DNA of 64,000 bases from Lepisosteus oculatus (lineage: Eukaryota; Chordata; Actinopteri; Semionotiformes; Lepisosteidae): contig NC_090696.1 in NCBI RefSeq assembly GCF_040954835.1, positions 67,827,722 through 67,891,721 on the forward strand, read 5' to 3'. A model generated the notes under the pieces. That model saw nothing but the letters and a program-made list of their open reading frames with translations. It searched no databases and was not told the DNA's origin. Below, piece after piece: positions 14,201-27,040 of this stretch (positions within the stretch are counted from its first letter, which is position 1; every line of letters starts with the position of its first letter). Made by a program: the position numbers and the translations under genes.

Positions 14201-14906
14201 TAGGGGCATTGGGTATTGTTCCAGCAGCCATATCACCCTGCAACTCACAACTGGCAGCCCACTGAAGCTCAGCAGGTGTGAGCCTGGTCAGTACCTGGAA
14301 TGGAGACCTCCTGGGAAAAACTAAGGTTGCTGCTGGAAGAGGTGTTAGTGGGGCCAGCAGGGGGCGCTCACCCTGCGGTCCATGTGGGTCCTAATGCCCC
14401 AGTATAGTGACGGGGACACTATACTGTAAACAGGCGCAGTCCTTCGGATGAGACGTAAAACCGAGGTCCTGACTCTCTGTGGTCATTAAAAATCCCAGGG
14501 CGTTTCTCGAAAAGAGTAGGGGTGTAACCCCGGCGTCCTGGCCAAATTTCCCATCGGCCTTCATCAACCATGGCCTCCTAACAATCCCCCTCTATAAATT
14601 GGCTTCATTACTCTGCTCTCCTCCCCACTGATAGCTGATGTGTGGTGAGCGTTCTGGCGCACTATGGCTGCCGTCGCATCATCCAGGTGGGGCTGCACAT
14701 TGGTGGTGGTGGAGGGGAGTCCCCATTACCTGTAAAGTGCTTTGAGTGGAGTGTCCAGAAAAGCGCTATATAAGTGTAAGCTATTATTATTATTATGTTA
14801 AGATTAACACATGAAAGAAACCTTGGATATTTGACTGAATGGGGTTTATTTGGGGGGGGGGTACCGATGTGGGCCAAAGTGGCGCTTCTAGGGGCATCGG
14901 GTATCG
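14201..14906. repeat. Short direct repeat bracketing SINE copy A
   Basis: An 18-bp word, taggggcattgggtattg at 14201-14218, recurs with two differences at 14889-14906. The repeat encloses the SINE and about 90 bp beyond its tail. It could be a decayed target-site duplication of a larger insertion or a chance repeat. Confidence 0.35.
14221..14797 (+). repeat. 5S-rRNA-derived SINE, full-length copy A
   Basis: The head (gccatatcaccctg, then gtcagtacctgg and gagacctcctggga) follows vertebrate 5S rRNA in order, so the element carries a 5S-type internal promoter. The body (ccagcagggggcgctcac, actatactgtaaa, aaaatcccagggcg) is shared with six other copies here. The 3' end has the aagcgctatataagtgtaag tail and an att microsatellite, typical of a SINE copied by a partner LINE. 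Confidence 0.9.
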
Positions 14907-17900
14907 ATCAATATTTCTATTACATCCAGAAAAATCTAGCAAAACTATTTACTTGGAATGTTGGGGAACGGAGGCCGTTAACCGAAAAAAGGAAGTCAGC
15001 GAGTCATCAGCCGTGAAAAAGCAAACGGCATTTTGATTCCACGAATGTCAATGACAATGACAATGGGCCATATACGAACGGAAAAGGTATAACCAAGTTC
15101 AACATGGGAGATTTATTCAAATGCAACAGCAGTGGTAACTCTTGATGGATGACAGAATGGACTGAAACTTGCTGTATATAAAAAAAAAGCTTTCAGAAAG
15201 AGGAATTGATGCCTGACACTCTCTACCCATTTGAGATATGAACCATAACCAGTGAAGGAGCAAGTTAGCAAAACACCCTAATGATATAATCACTTGCTCA
15301 AATCTTGACTAATTATTAGCCAAATATAATCTCCCAAGGCAATTGCTTTGGGCTCCTAAGTGCTCTCTGGGCCAGTTGGTATCATGTCTCTCAGGGCATC
15401 TTAACCCTTCCAAAATCATCCTTGTGCCAGGCAACCCACCTTGCCAGGTGACTGAGCATGCAGTGTTCAGACAAGAGTTGCATCAGTCCCATAGTTCCAT
15501 GCCAAACCCCCTGCTGCAGCTGTAGGGCTAGCAGTGGAAAGTGTCCTGACTCAGACACCTCCTCTCTGTGGCGATACAGCACCAAGCAGAGAGCTGACTG
15601 ACAGCTCTGGATCCAGACTGAGGCAGTTGGGGGAGTGAGCAACTCTAAAAATAAAAAACGCCAATTCCGTTTAACTGACAATGGGGCTCCACACAGCTTG
15701 CAAATAAAGAGAAAACTAACGTGCGACATAAGGACACTATGAAAGAGATGCTGCCAGTCGGGCTCTAATAGGGGAGAGCTGAAGTCAAGCTGGCAACTTT
15801 TGTGACATGAAACAGATGCCCAAGTCCTTTAGTGATTACGTCCATCGCTAACATCTCCAGTTACACCGAGCAGTATCGTAAACAGCAATGCGGTGCCGTT
15901 TTAACAGTGCTCCACTTCATGCTCTCACGATTAAGAAGGTGGCAGAGAACTGAAATCAATATCCAAGCTCACTATAGGATTTTAGAACGTCCCTAATTAA
16001 ACAGAAAACAATGAAAACTTTGCAGCCTGTACTCTGCCAGGTCCTCAGTGGTCCTCAGAGACAGTGCGCCAACAATCTTATTGGAACTGAAGGATGGACA
16101 GGCTATACCAAACTAATCTTGTCTTTATAGAAACCACTGGAGATATCCCTGACACAATAACACACTCTCTGATCAGCTGAACTGCCAACGTCTGTATATA
16201 ATTAAAGCTGAACTTATTAACCACTTGATTCTTTGTGTGCATCAAATCGCATCTGATGAGCTCAAAATAGAGCCATCTTTGTTTCATCTAATGCCAGACA
16301 GCTAAAGCAAAAGGGTCATTTAGCCACTTCTCCATGAAACTTTCAGAATTACAGTATCTCACACATCTTGGATCATGGGAGAACAAACCAAATATCCTAA
16401 ATCCATTTTTCCCCCCCATTGTTGAAGCTCCACTTTGGATTTAGAATCCCATTACTATGCAATAACAATGCAGGCTTGAATTCCTGCATTTTTAACATTA
16501 CATCACTCACTCCAGGTATACTCCCAGGAGGTGATTCATTAACCTCCTGTGGCGTTTTGGACAAGGTCTCTATGGGCACAACCATTGCTTGCAAATTGTA
16601 ACCAGATGTACTGTACCTCATCTGACACTCAACTAAAGGACACTGTTGAAAGGCAAAATAGCTTAACTGAACTTTATTTCTTCATTCCTGATGCACAATC
16701 TCTCACTGCAAGGACAAGAAAAATATAATCACAGAGCCCCACATACTGTACTGTATCATTGGACCCATCATATACTTGACAAACATCTAAACATTCATCC
16801 TTAGTACTTCTGACCCCAAGAAATTACATTCTCCGTTAAGAGCCACAATTCCCCGATGTACCAACATAATGTACAAACGGTAACTAAAATTTAAATTTGA
16901 GCCAATTCAGGTTGATAAGTTGCTGTTGAGACGTACGTACAACGGGTTCTTCAGCACGACCAGAATACCACTGGCTGTTTTTGAACACACCAGTCAGCAT
17001 ACTGTATGACTACAGCTACAACACAACCTCATCATTCAGCCCTGGAATCACAGGAGCTAAATATGACACTACATTTGTTTAGATATAATTTATTTACCCT
17101 TTAATCAAGAACACTTACATAAATTAAGGTTATTGTCAAACGTTTGCTTAAACTGGCATACTACTTTGTTCAAAAACATCTTGGCATACAGTAGTCATAA
17201 ATAACCTAGTACATCACCTATTCAACCAGTAAATTTTCTAGCTTCTTATAGACATTTGAACTTCCCAGGATTAAGTCTGAAAGAAATATCCTGATTTGTC
17301 ACGTCATCACTGCTCCAAAAAAAAAAAAAAGACATGGATTCAGCCTTTTCAGGAGGTTATTAATGAATAGAGTCTCTTTAGACAAGTAAACAAATGTCAC
17401 ATTCGATTTCTAATCCAATAAAAGCAATAGAATAAAAATGCCTAAAACAAGTTAACTCCCAACCACAATTAAAAACGCCGCCCACTTAGTAAAGAAAGCA
17501 GATTCAGTTTTAAGACTGTTGACAGATGTGTCGAGTCTTTTGCTAAGTCTGCACTGTCTGCAAACAATCCATATTGGACTTGGGTGGAGGTTTTTAAACT
17601 TTCATTTATTTTAATGAATGTTTAACTACATCTAGGGACACCAAAGATATTATCAGGACACCTTCCAAAAGCTTTACTGCGAAACCAGCTCCAACAAAAC
17701 AAGCTAAAGGCCTATGCTCATTCTCTTCTTCCACATTGGCATTGTAGCTTCTGCTTTCACCTTTGAACTGTCACCCTGACCTCTCTGGAACAAAACACTT
17801 TGAAGATCCAACTCATGGATGTATTCTAAGAAGACAGCATAGTGTATAATAAAATTTGAACTCCTAATTAAAAATCTGAAGGTTTTATTAGCATAGGAGA

Positions 17901-20900
17901 TAGTGGAGTTGCATGCAGGAGCTTTCTTATTAGCAGTTGCAATAAGACACACTTTGATCCTTTGTCTAACACTAAGGACGAGACATTAAAAAAAAAAGAA
18001 AAACACACAATCTCATCTTGGATGGACATGACCGACAATGAACCTCTCCATATGAGCCCATAACAAAAAAAAAACAGGTCCAAGAAAAACTATTTGCAAG
18101 AAGTATTGCATCTTGCTTATATGCTATGTCTGAAAGTAAATGAACTCTGTCACTAATTATATTTTACATGCTTTCTACCTATAACATGTATGGAGCAAAG
18201 ACTAACACTGAATGAATTCTCAGAACACTGCATGATATCCCTGTTTTTCTCTGAAAATAATACATTTAAAGAGATGCTCCTTGTTTTGACTGAGAAAAAT
18301 TATTCAGTCTACCCAACACAATGAAGGTTTGTTAGACCAGAAGGCGACAGGTAAGAAAAGGCTGTGCTACAGAGTAGGCAGACTCAAAAAGGCAAGCCAG
18401 TAAAACAAACATTAAAACATGCTCTTCAACAGTAAGCCATCGCCTTTAAAACACAGTTTACCAGTGATGCAGTTTTTCCATTGTTTGGTACAGACTTTAA
18501 GATCAAATTTAGCAGGAGCAGGTGCGATTGTGCTGTACTGGCACAAACTGTGGAAACCAGTCACTGGTTTCCAGATATTTTCCTGTTGAGTTAACCTATT
18601 CCTTAAATGCATTTCCAGCTCTCATATAAAAAGGTTGTCATATTCAGCAACCTCGATGTCATTCCGTTGACTCATTTCCAAGAGGGGGGGGTAAAAACGC
18701 TATTTTAAGTAAAAGTGATCTTTTACACCGTGTAGAGTTGTCGGGCAGAAAACGCTTGTTCGCAGCAGTCCGACGGTCCCATCTTTAAACCCCATTTCAG
18801 CGAGGGTTAAATTGGGCATTCGAACCTGAAACCCCTGTCACACTTACTGGCTGCTTGGATACCAGCTATAAACAGAATATTCCTCTTCTTTGGGATCACA
18901 ACAGATTTATATTTGCACACTCCCGCGACCAGACCGAGTTAGGAAACATTCCTTAAACGTTTCGGCCGTCAAAGGACGAGGCGTGCTTGTTATCAACTTC
19001 CTGCTGAAGAACCTCATCAGTTCCCCTTTGAGCGGTCAAACGGGTGCACCTGGGAGCACCGCGAGGGAGCTGCCACGCGCCGAGCCACCGCCAATATCCA
19101 GATCACCCGTGTGCGAGGTGGCACTCATGGCCACTCCGGAATGCCAAGAATCCCAAAGGAACAGCCGCCACTTCCACTTTTAGCAACGTGCCACATGACT
19201 GGCCGGCGTCTACAGCCTCCTCTGAGCTGGAACATTCTCTAGCCGACTCGTTTTCTAGTCAGAAGACGAGAGGGCAAAGCACTCCGAGAGCTCAGCGGGG
19301 TTTTCCTGTTCACACTACCACCCACGGCCTTCAGCGCCAGTCGGGCCCTTTCCTCTAAAGCTCGGGCACGCCTGGCCTGCAGAAGCAGTGCCGCAAGCAG
19401 GCTACAGAGCTCGGCCACATTAAAATGAGCACACCTCGGCGGCACAGGCTGCACACTTCCACTTTCTTCCTCAAAGTTTTCAATACGGCACACGGAAGTC
19501 CGCCTGATGCTTTCGCAGCTGATACCGTATCAATGACCCACAGCACGGGGCCCCAGACACTGCAGTCTTTGTATCTGCTCCGTTTTGCGATTGCTAGCAC
19601 ACACTCATCTCTGTGAAGGCTACTCATTTTAAAACTTAACATGGCACTGTAAATGGATGCACACAGTATTTTAAGAATGAGCAGTGTGAACCATGTTGCT
19701 CCAGTGAAGATTCTAAAGCAATTACCCGTACCATCCTGGTGTGGGAAGAGTTATGATGAATAAAAGGACCGTGATGGCGATGTAGACTAACAAATGGGAT
19801 AATGATGAAAAATCAATAAAGAGAGCAGACAGTGTTCACTTCTTTGAAAACATCATGCAGCCCTTTCTAACCCCTGTACTGAAGGGTATGGTATGGGAAG
19901 TGCATTAGATCAGACAGCCTGTATAAGCATTTTAAATTTTAAACTCGGCACAGACTTATAGCACGGCTTGGAAATAGTGGCATACGTTTACTGGCAGCAG
20001 CAGCAGCACGCTAAATCAGAAGAGGAGGAATAACCTATTGATGAACTTCATCAAGAAGCCCACGTTGTCCAATTCATACAAAACTGCAGCCAATTGCTTC
20101 ACAGTTGTGGCATGCGTTTCTGCGGCACTACACAGCTCTTGGGACAACGAGCCGAGGAAAACTAAAAGATCCACTGACCGGTTAAAAAAAAAAAAAACAT
20201 TTTCCCAAAAGTGCATTTGGAGTTTTTGTCCATTAACCAATTAAAAAGCGTAACAAAAGGAAAAATCCTCTGGATGTGGCATAGGACAGAACTCGACAAG
20301 CCAAAGTGCCAGACACAGTCATTCTCCACTTGGGACGCTTTGCCAGTTCAATTTGCTTGGCCTAACAGCTGGCCGGAGTGCTTCTGCAGGAATCTGTGCG
20401 TGGAACCTGGCCGGCCCTTCCAGAGCAACAATGAGACGGGGGGCGTTTCTTCAGAAAGGCTCAAGGAGCATCAGCTCCAAGCCAATGCAGACCCATCGCA
20501 ACGTTCTGAGCCTCCAGAGGAAGAGGACGCCACTGCCAACCCCTCTCGCATGTACATTATAGGGAATGAAATCAGAGCATCGTGTCTCGGGAGCGTGGCC
20601 AATCTTGATTGCTGCAAGTAGCAAACAGTTGTACAAGTAGCACTGCTGAAGTTAAAAAAAAAAAGACATGAATGGTGAGGTTTTATGTCCATCTCTACAC
20701 GTTTCCAAAAATAGGTTATCGGACAAACCACATTCACAGCCTCCTGTGGACCACTGCACCAAACCCTGCTAAAACAAAACAGTGGCTCAAACAGCTATAT
20801 TGAGAGAGCCTTCTTTTTTTTTCCACCCCAGCCCTGCAGATTCAATCAAGTATTGTAACCCATCGGTGAAAGACAAGAAAGCGATTACTTCAGTACTGTG

Positions 20901-22608
20901 TCCATCCGCGTCCCTGGGCCTGGAAATAGGCTGCATTGTTGTGGAAACAGCACGTCCGAGTCATGAGGCTTCTCTGCCAGAGCATATTGGTAAACATGTA
21001 CACTTCATGCATAATCAGCAACACAAGCAGCCAGCCAGCAGTGAAAGAGGCCATTCAGCAAAGATGGCATTGTCCTTTCCACCACTGAGGGTATTCGGAC
21101 ACTCTCTTCCATGTGGTCACTGGAAAGCAATGCCGTTTCTAGCTGAACCTTCTAGGCCTGGCAGCGAATGTATAACCCTGACCAAAAGAAAGCAGCAGAA
21201 CAAAAAGAAACTCAGTCCAGCTCAGGCATGCGTGAGTAAGACGCTACAACGGTAAACCTCCAAAAGACTCAAAGAAATGAATGGAGGGTGAAATATCGGA
21301 ACCAGCCATAAAGACACCAATTGCAGAACCTCACCACTAAAAACACTAGGTGAAAGAGAAGACACTTCAGCCTTGGCTTCCAGATTTGTAAATTTACTTC
21401 ATATACAAAATGAAAAAGGCTCATATAAGATTACACTGAAAGATGAAAGGGCACTACAGTTCTGTTTGCAATACATGTAAAGGCAGACCAGTAATCCACT
21501 TCTGGAAATCGTTTATGAGCTGCTCGGGGCATATACTGCACATGTGAAAAATTACTTTAAGATTGCTTGTACTTTCAAAAGCTATTTTCTACTTCCAATT
21601 TGGCTGGATTAGTTCAAAATTAAGTTTAACGTCCCTTCAAAGTGTTGCGCAATGCTGTTGCATAATAGGCTACCCTTCTGGAGCCTGTAATTTAACTCTG
21701 GCCTCGTTAGGGACTCAGCTGTGTGAATCCTCTACTTGTCCTGCCTTTATCAAACCAATACTTATTCTATATCCCATTACATAATGTGCAGAATCTATTT
21801 GGGTACCATAAAGCTTTTTTTCTTTTTCCGATACTAGAATCCCTGGTAGCACTACTGCAATATATTATTTCTGTTAAGCACAGGTGCAGGCAGCGAAGAT
21901 GTTATTTTGGCAGAGACGGACAGATTATCCATATTCAAAGTGCAACTAAAAGCAAGAACACTTATGCGCTCAGTGACAGAAAAATAGCATGAGGGCAGAA
22001 ATACAGGTCACCGGTATGAACGCATTCAGTCTCTCTAAAAAGGAAAACATAAAATTTGTCCCCAGCAGTTAAAAGCATCCAGGGATCACAGGTGCAAGTG
22101 GCAAGCCTTATCGGCACTAAGCTCTAACACATTTGCATCCCGATAGGCTTATTATAAAACGTTAAGCAAGTTAGGCCTTTCCTGCTTGACAAGGCTGCGC
22201 ACACAAGGGGGAGGTGTGAAAAGATAAAGGCGATGCCAAAAACAATTAACACTCCGCACAAAACCAAATAAATCTGGGTCCCATCCTCTTTTCTTGAGCA
22301 AGTCAAAACTCTTTGCTAAGCGGAGTTGGTGGGCCAGGGATATGGTACTCTTCTCTCTAGACCAGAGTTTTGAATGCCCCAGTACGGCGACTGGGGACTC
22401 TGACGTGGATCCCAACTACCTAGGAGTCAGTAATGATCCTAGGACACTATGTATAAGAACAGGGATATTAACCCTGACGTCCTATATAAATTCTGCTCTG
22501 GGCTTGTACAATCTAGCTTGAAAGTTCCCTCTCATGTCAATTTAATTGATGATGCAATTTCTCCAGATCTGCTCTGTATTAGGGCTGCTGGCTGGCTCGT
22601 AACAACTG
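14907..22608. other. LIMCH1 intron 1, no confirmed feature
   Basis: Long intronic stretch. It includes a moderately CpG-rich patch (about 18930-19420) and two plus-strand open frames of 136 and 157 codons (20211-20621 and 20782-21255) in different frames. None shows a recognisable domain or paired splice signals, so no gene is called. Confidence 0.5.
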
Positions 22609-22707
22609 GTGTGTGTGTCTGTGTGTGTGTCTGTGTGTGTGTCTGTGTGTGTCTGTGTGTGTCTGTGTGTGTCTGTGTGTGTCTGTGTGTGTCTGTGTGT
22701 GTCTGTG
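22609..22707 (+). repeat. GT-rich tandem repeat (gtgtgtct)n
   Basis: About 100 bp of GT repeats punctuated by ct at nearly regular 8-10 bp spacing, giving repeated gtgtgtct units. A compound microsatellite, probably length-variable. The open frames across it are repeat translation only. Confidence 0.95.
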
Positions 22708-22932
22708 GTGATGTGTCCAGCTCTCTCTGTCCCTGCAAGGATTCAACTCAGTTCCTCGCAGGATCAGAGCATGCACAGCGCCTAGACAGCAGATAACTCC
22801 ACCAGGCCAAGAGGCCAGACGCTCTGCCAACGCAGAGTTTTACAATGTCTAAATTTCAGAGGGGGCTGATGATGGCACAGAGCCTTGTTAAAGATGCACT
22901 TCAGTGGTGGAAGAAGTGGGTCCCTTTCCTGT

Positions 22933-23357
22933 ATTATAATAATTGCTTACACTTCTGGACACTCCAGACAAAGCTCTTTACAGGTAATGGGGACTCCCCT
23001 CCACCACCACCAATGTGCAGCCCCACTTGGATGATGCGATGGCAGCCATAGTGCTCCAGAATCCTCACCACACACCAGCTCTCAGTGGGGAGGAGAACAG
23101 AGTGATGAAGCCAATTCATAGATGGGAATTATTAGGAGGCCATGATTGGTAAGGGTCCATGGGAAACTTGGCTAGGAGGCCAGGGTTACACCCCTACTCT
23201 TTTCAAGAAACACCCTGGGATTTTAAATAACCACAGAGAGTCAGGACCTCGGTTTTACATCCGATCCAGAGGACGTGCCTTTTTTACAGTACAGTGTCCC
23301 CCACATTACACTGGGGCATTAGGACCCACACAGACTGCAGAGTGAGTGCACCCCTAG
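22933..23357 (-). repeat. 5S-SINE copy B, 5'-truncated
   Basis: Reverse-orientation copy. It begins with the complement of the att-rich tail and the gctttacaggtaatggg segment and ends at the body boundary just inside the 5S head, which is missing. 5' truncation is the usual result of incomplete LINE-type reverse transcription. Confidence 0.85.
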
Positions 23358-25738
23358 GTTGATATGGCTCCTGGTTTTGAATTTATATAGTTGATTTCAC
23401 CTCAGGAAGACTCTGAACAAGGACTTGTTTAATCACAATTATCACCCCCAGGGGAATGTTTTCATTTCTTGAAGAAAATCTCTTGTTCCTGCAGACGCCT
23501 CCTGTTCAAGTTATGCTTCAGACTGGATAACATTTTTGTTGCCAACTTGTTGTTTGGCAAGTGGTTTAGATGACTGAAAAAAGTAAAGATGTTTCTATTC
23601 ACTAGAGTCTCTCTGAAGTAGGCAAAATTCAAGCAATGGAAAAAACTTGTCTTTCGCATACTTGTTTTTAAAAATAATTCCTAGGAATCTTGAGTGTTGA
23701 GAGCTCCATTTACTTGAATGCAATTTAATCTTATGAAACCACCATACATCATGTTGAGATTAACTATGAAGCACATACGTCGAGATACAATTAATATTTC
23801 TTCATCAAGTTAACTCTTTTTAGATTTGTAAACATATGTCGCTACTGTACAAAGACTAAACATAGTGCAATAGTTAAACTATGGTTTAACGATAAACCAA
23901 CACCAAACATATCTTAAATGGATCATTGAACTTTTATACAAACACTAATGAGTGGGAAAGACCTGAGTGTGCCTACAAAATACATCAAATACATTTAAGG
24001 CAAACAGAGGGAAATAGAGGAGAATAATTGTGTAAAATATCCATCAAATCATTCATTTATTAGTCTTCTCCTTATCTCCTGCACCCTTGTGGTGTTGTAT
24101 TAATTTATAATACTGAGAAGCTATTTGTTTTACCTCATGTAATGTTTAGAGAACAAGAACTAATAGTGAACTGAAGGAAATTTCACCCAAAAATGCAGAC
24201 CAATGCCTTCTTGCTCCTGCTTAAAGCTTCTCCAGGAACATGGTGGACAATTCTTTGTGGGGGTACTTTCAGGCTCTCCAGTGACAACAGGGCTGCCAAA
24301 CCAAAAGTCAACACACATTTTCAAAGACTGGGGTGGGGGTAACAGAATGAAGAGATCATTCGTTGTATCCTTGCACGCTGAACCCTTGCCATTTGCTCAA
24401 CACAAAGACGTCCTGCGCAAAAAGGGGGAACAAAGATAATCAAAAGCACTTAACAACCTCAACCGGCGAATACAACTCCATTGAGGCAGCATCAAACTGA
24501 ATCATGACCCAGCCTTAGTGAGCTAGCACAGAGCTAAAATAGAAAAAGGAGCTCCAGTAACGGCATATTTGTGGTGAAACAGGCTTTCAACTAATAATCC
24601 ATTCTGCTGGAAAAGGAGGAGGAGGAATGGTCACATGTAGGTTTAAAATAAGAAATTACTGAGGATTAAAGGAAACAAAAATGCAACACACAGAGCAAAA
24701 GAAATATCTGCAGGCACTTTTCCGAGAGAGGACACTGCAAGCAGAATCATTTACCCCATTTGCAAGACGTTCAACTTAATTTCTATGTCCTACGAAGCCC
24801 TACAGAGTCATTTTCACTCTCCAACACAAACAAAGAAGCACGTATAGCTCCTTGGAGGTATGCAATAACCCTGCACGAGCCACAGCGCTTCCCCTCCAAC
24901 CTTTCAGATTTCCACCCCATGAGATACCGGTCCCAGAGGCTCAACAGCTTCTCAAACCAAAGGGTGCCGCACACTGTAGGCACACCATGTTACTCAAGGA
25001 ACAGGCACAGTACCTCAGTGGATACAGGAGCTGGAGATGTCACAAAACAGACCAGGGAACAAAAACCAACATAAAAGTAGATGCTGGGGTACAAAGGACG
25101 GCCATTAGTACTTTTTGAATAAAGCCAGGCACTAACGGTGTCTTCTGCGCGTCTCCCTCCTAGCACAGGCTAAGTAAATATCAGCTTTGTGCGGCGGCAT
25201 TCGCCCCAACAACGAAGCAGCGGCGCGCATCACAGCAGACTTCCCAGGTCTGCCTGCGCCCCGTTTTCCTGTTCAACCACACATACCATCTCCAAATCAA
25301 GGCTGCTCATTTTTCTATCCCAGAGCGTCGTGCTCAGAAAAGGTTTTTTTACAGCCCTGCATACTAATTCGCCTCTCATGGAATGGAGAGGCAGGAAAGC
25401 TGCCATTATTTTGGCAACACACAGCCAGCCCTGCAGTGAAGTGCTGAAATCAAGAACAGGGGGGATTAAGAAGATCATAGCTGTGGGATTAGAGCCTTAC
25501 TTTCTCAGCTTTAAGAGACAGGGAAACCATACGCAAGTTACACGTTTGAGCGGCTGAGCAACATCTTCCCAAATCTAGTTCTGCTTGCACACCCTAGATA
25601 GAAATCCGACACACATTTTAATATCCTAAAAAAATAAAAAAAATAACAGGGTTTTAAGTGAACGTGCTGCTAGATCATTCGGTTACTACCGACATTCAAG
25701 GAAAGTGAAAAACACGCAGCACCAGAACTATGTCAAGA
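23358..25738. other. LIMCH1 intron 1, nothing recognised
   Basis: Intronic sequence. Overlapping open frames around 24760-25557 do not look like exons. Nothing else was recognised. Confidence 0.5.
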
Positions 25739-25886
25739 GCTGCAAAGGAACAAGTAAAGGTTTATTCCATGCTGAAAAGAGAAGAAAAGAACCACATTTC
25801 GGATGTGGAGCCTTCTTTGGGTGCCTGGTTGTGTTTCCTTTCTTCTCTTTTCAGCATGGAATAAACCTCTCCTTGTTCCATGCAGC
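25739..25886. repeat. Long palindrome (hairpin) in intron
   Basis: Arms at 25739-25789 and 25838-25886 are near-perfect reverse complements sharing ggtttattccatgctgaaaa and agagaag. They enclose a 48-base spacer that contains its own small stem, ccacat-ttcgg-atgtgg. The spacer has the 'ttcgg...ggagccttcttt' type of sequence that recurs in fish repeats, so this is probably the terminus of a dispersed element. I cannot name the family with confidence. Confidence 0.8.
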
Positions 25887-26756
25887 CTACACATGCTGAT
25901 ACAGCTACCTGCTTGGACGACGTACTGTAAAGAGTTGTCTTTTTTTCTGGCAAATTCTATCCCAAATCTAAACATTTGATTGGTCTAGGCCCTCTTCCCT
26001 CGAATCATATGGTTAAACACTTCTGAAAAATATTAGACCACACACACACACCTTTACGCTACCTCCAGTTTAGGAGTGCTCACTTCTATCTTCCAACAGC
26101 GAAAAACCACACTTTGGTCTACCAAAGGTATTAGAAATGTTTAGAGCTTGACATGAGAGAAACGGACTATTTATACTCCTCCAAAGCAAATGAGCTCAGG
26201 CGTTAATTCAGTTTCCACCACACATCAGTTCATTGCGCAGTTAGCTGGCAAATGTATTAATCTCTTTAAGGACATCAATCCTTTAAAGGATGGACGACAA
26301 GGTTCCACTTATTAAAAGAAAAATCAACAGGCACTAGTTGAAGAAGCCCAAAACACTGGCTGCTAATTTGTTTCGACTGAATTGCTTTCTGTCCAAGTGA
26401 TCCGATTTGTTTTTGTTACTTCAAAGCAGATCAGGTGAAAACAGGCCTGTGGGACAGGTCTTAACAAGGATGGGCTTCTCCAATGCATTATGGAAACAAC
26501 CCATGATCAATTCAGACGACAGCAACAGGCAGGAATAGGTGAAGTAGAAAGATTAAATTCAAAGTTTTCTACAGAAGCAAATCGTATCGCCACATCTGTG
26601 ACAAGTTACACAACAACATTAGGGGGAATGATACCAATGACATGGTTAAGGATAAGATTTTCATTTGTTAAAACTATGAAAGTAACTCATTTTTTATTCT
26701 GAAGTACTTTTCAACCCTTCCCAAATGCTGAAAGACTTAAAACCATGACCTGGCTC
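25887..26756. other. LIMCH1 intron 1, nothing recognised
   Basis: Non-coding intronic sequence with a short (ac)n run near 26040. No exon or repeat was recognised. Confidence 0.5.
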
Positions 26757-27040
26757 AGCAGTGGCTCTGTGGCTGAGGATATGCGCCTGTGACTGGAAGG
26801 TTGCCGGTTCAAATCCCGCAGCCGGCAGAGGAATCCTACTCCGTTGGGCCCCTGAGCAAGGCCCTTAACCCCAGCTGCTCCAGGGGTGCTGTACAATGGC
26901 TGACCCTGCGCTCTGACCCCAAGCTTCTCTCCCTGTCTGTGTGTCTGTCTCTCACGGAGAGCAAGTTGGGGTATGTGAAAAGACAAATTCCTAATGCAAG
27001 AAATTTTATAGGGCTAATAAAGCCACACACACACACACTA
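26757..27040 (+). repeat. tRNA-derived SINE (family 2), copy 2 (best head)
   Basis: The most complete copy of this family. The tRNA-like head spans about 26757-26830 and includes a B-box-like ggttcaaatcc at 26805-26815. The body follows (gaatcctactccgttgggcc, ggtgctgtacaatggctgac) and a 3' end with aataaagcc leading into a ca microsatellite. Confidence 0.85.

Noticed and set aside
14227..14340. A 5S rRNA gene
   Set aside because: The 5S similarity is interrupted and lacks the central part of the gene. It is the head of a SINE present several times in the window.
20211..21255. Two plus-strand open frames of 136 and 157 codons
   Set aside because: They are in different frames, lack recognisable domains, and no convincing splice or promoter signals join them. 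Frames this long occur by chance in 64 kb.
22609..22830. Cys/Val-rich and His/Thr-rich open frames
   Set aside because: They are translations of the GT-rich tandem repeat.
24760..25557. Cluster of overlapping open frames of up to 122 codons
   Set aside because: All frames overlap each other without a preferred one, and no similarity was recognised.
26757..26830. A tRNA gene
   Set aside because: A B box is present, but there is no complete cloverleaf and the sequence continues into a repeated SINE body.
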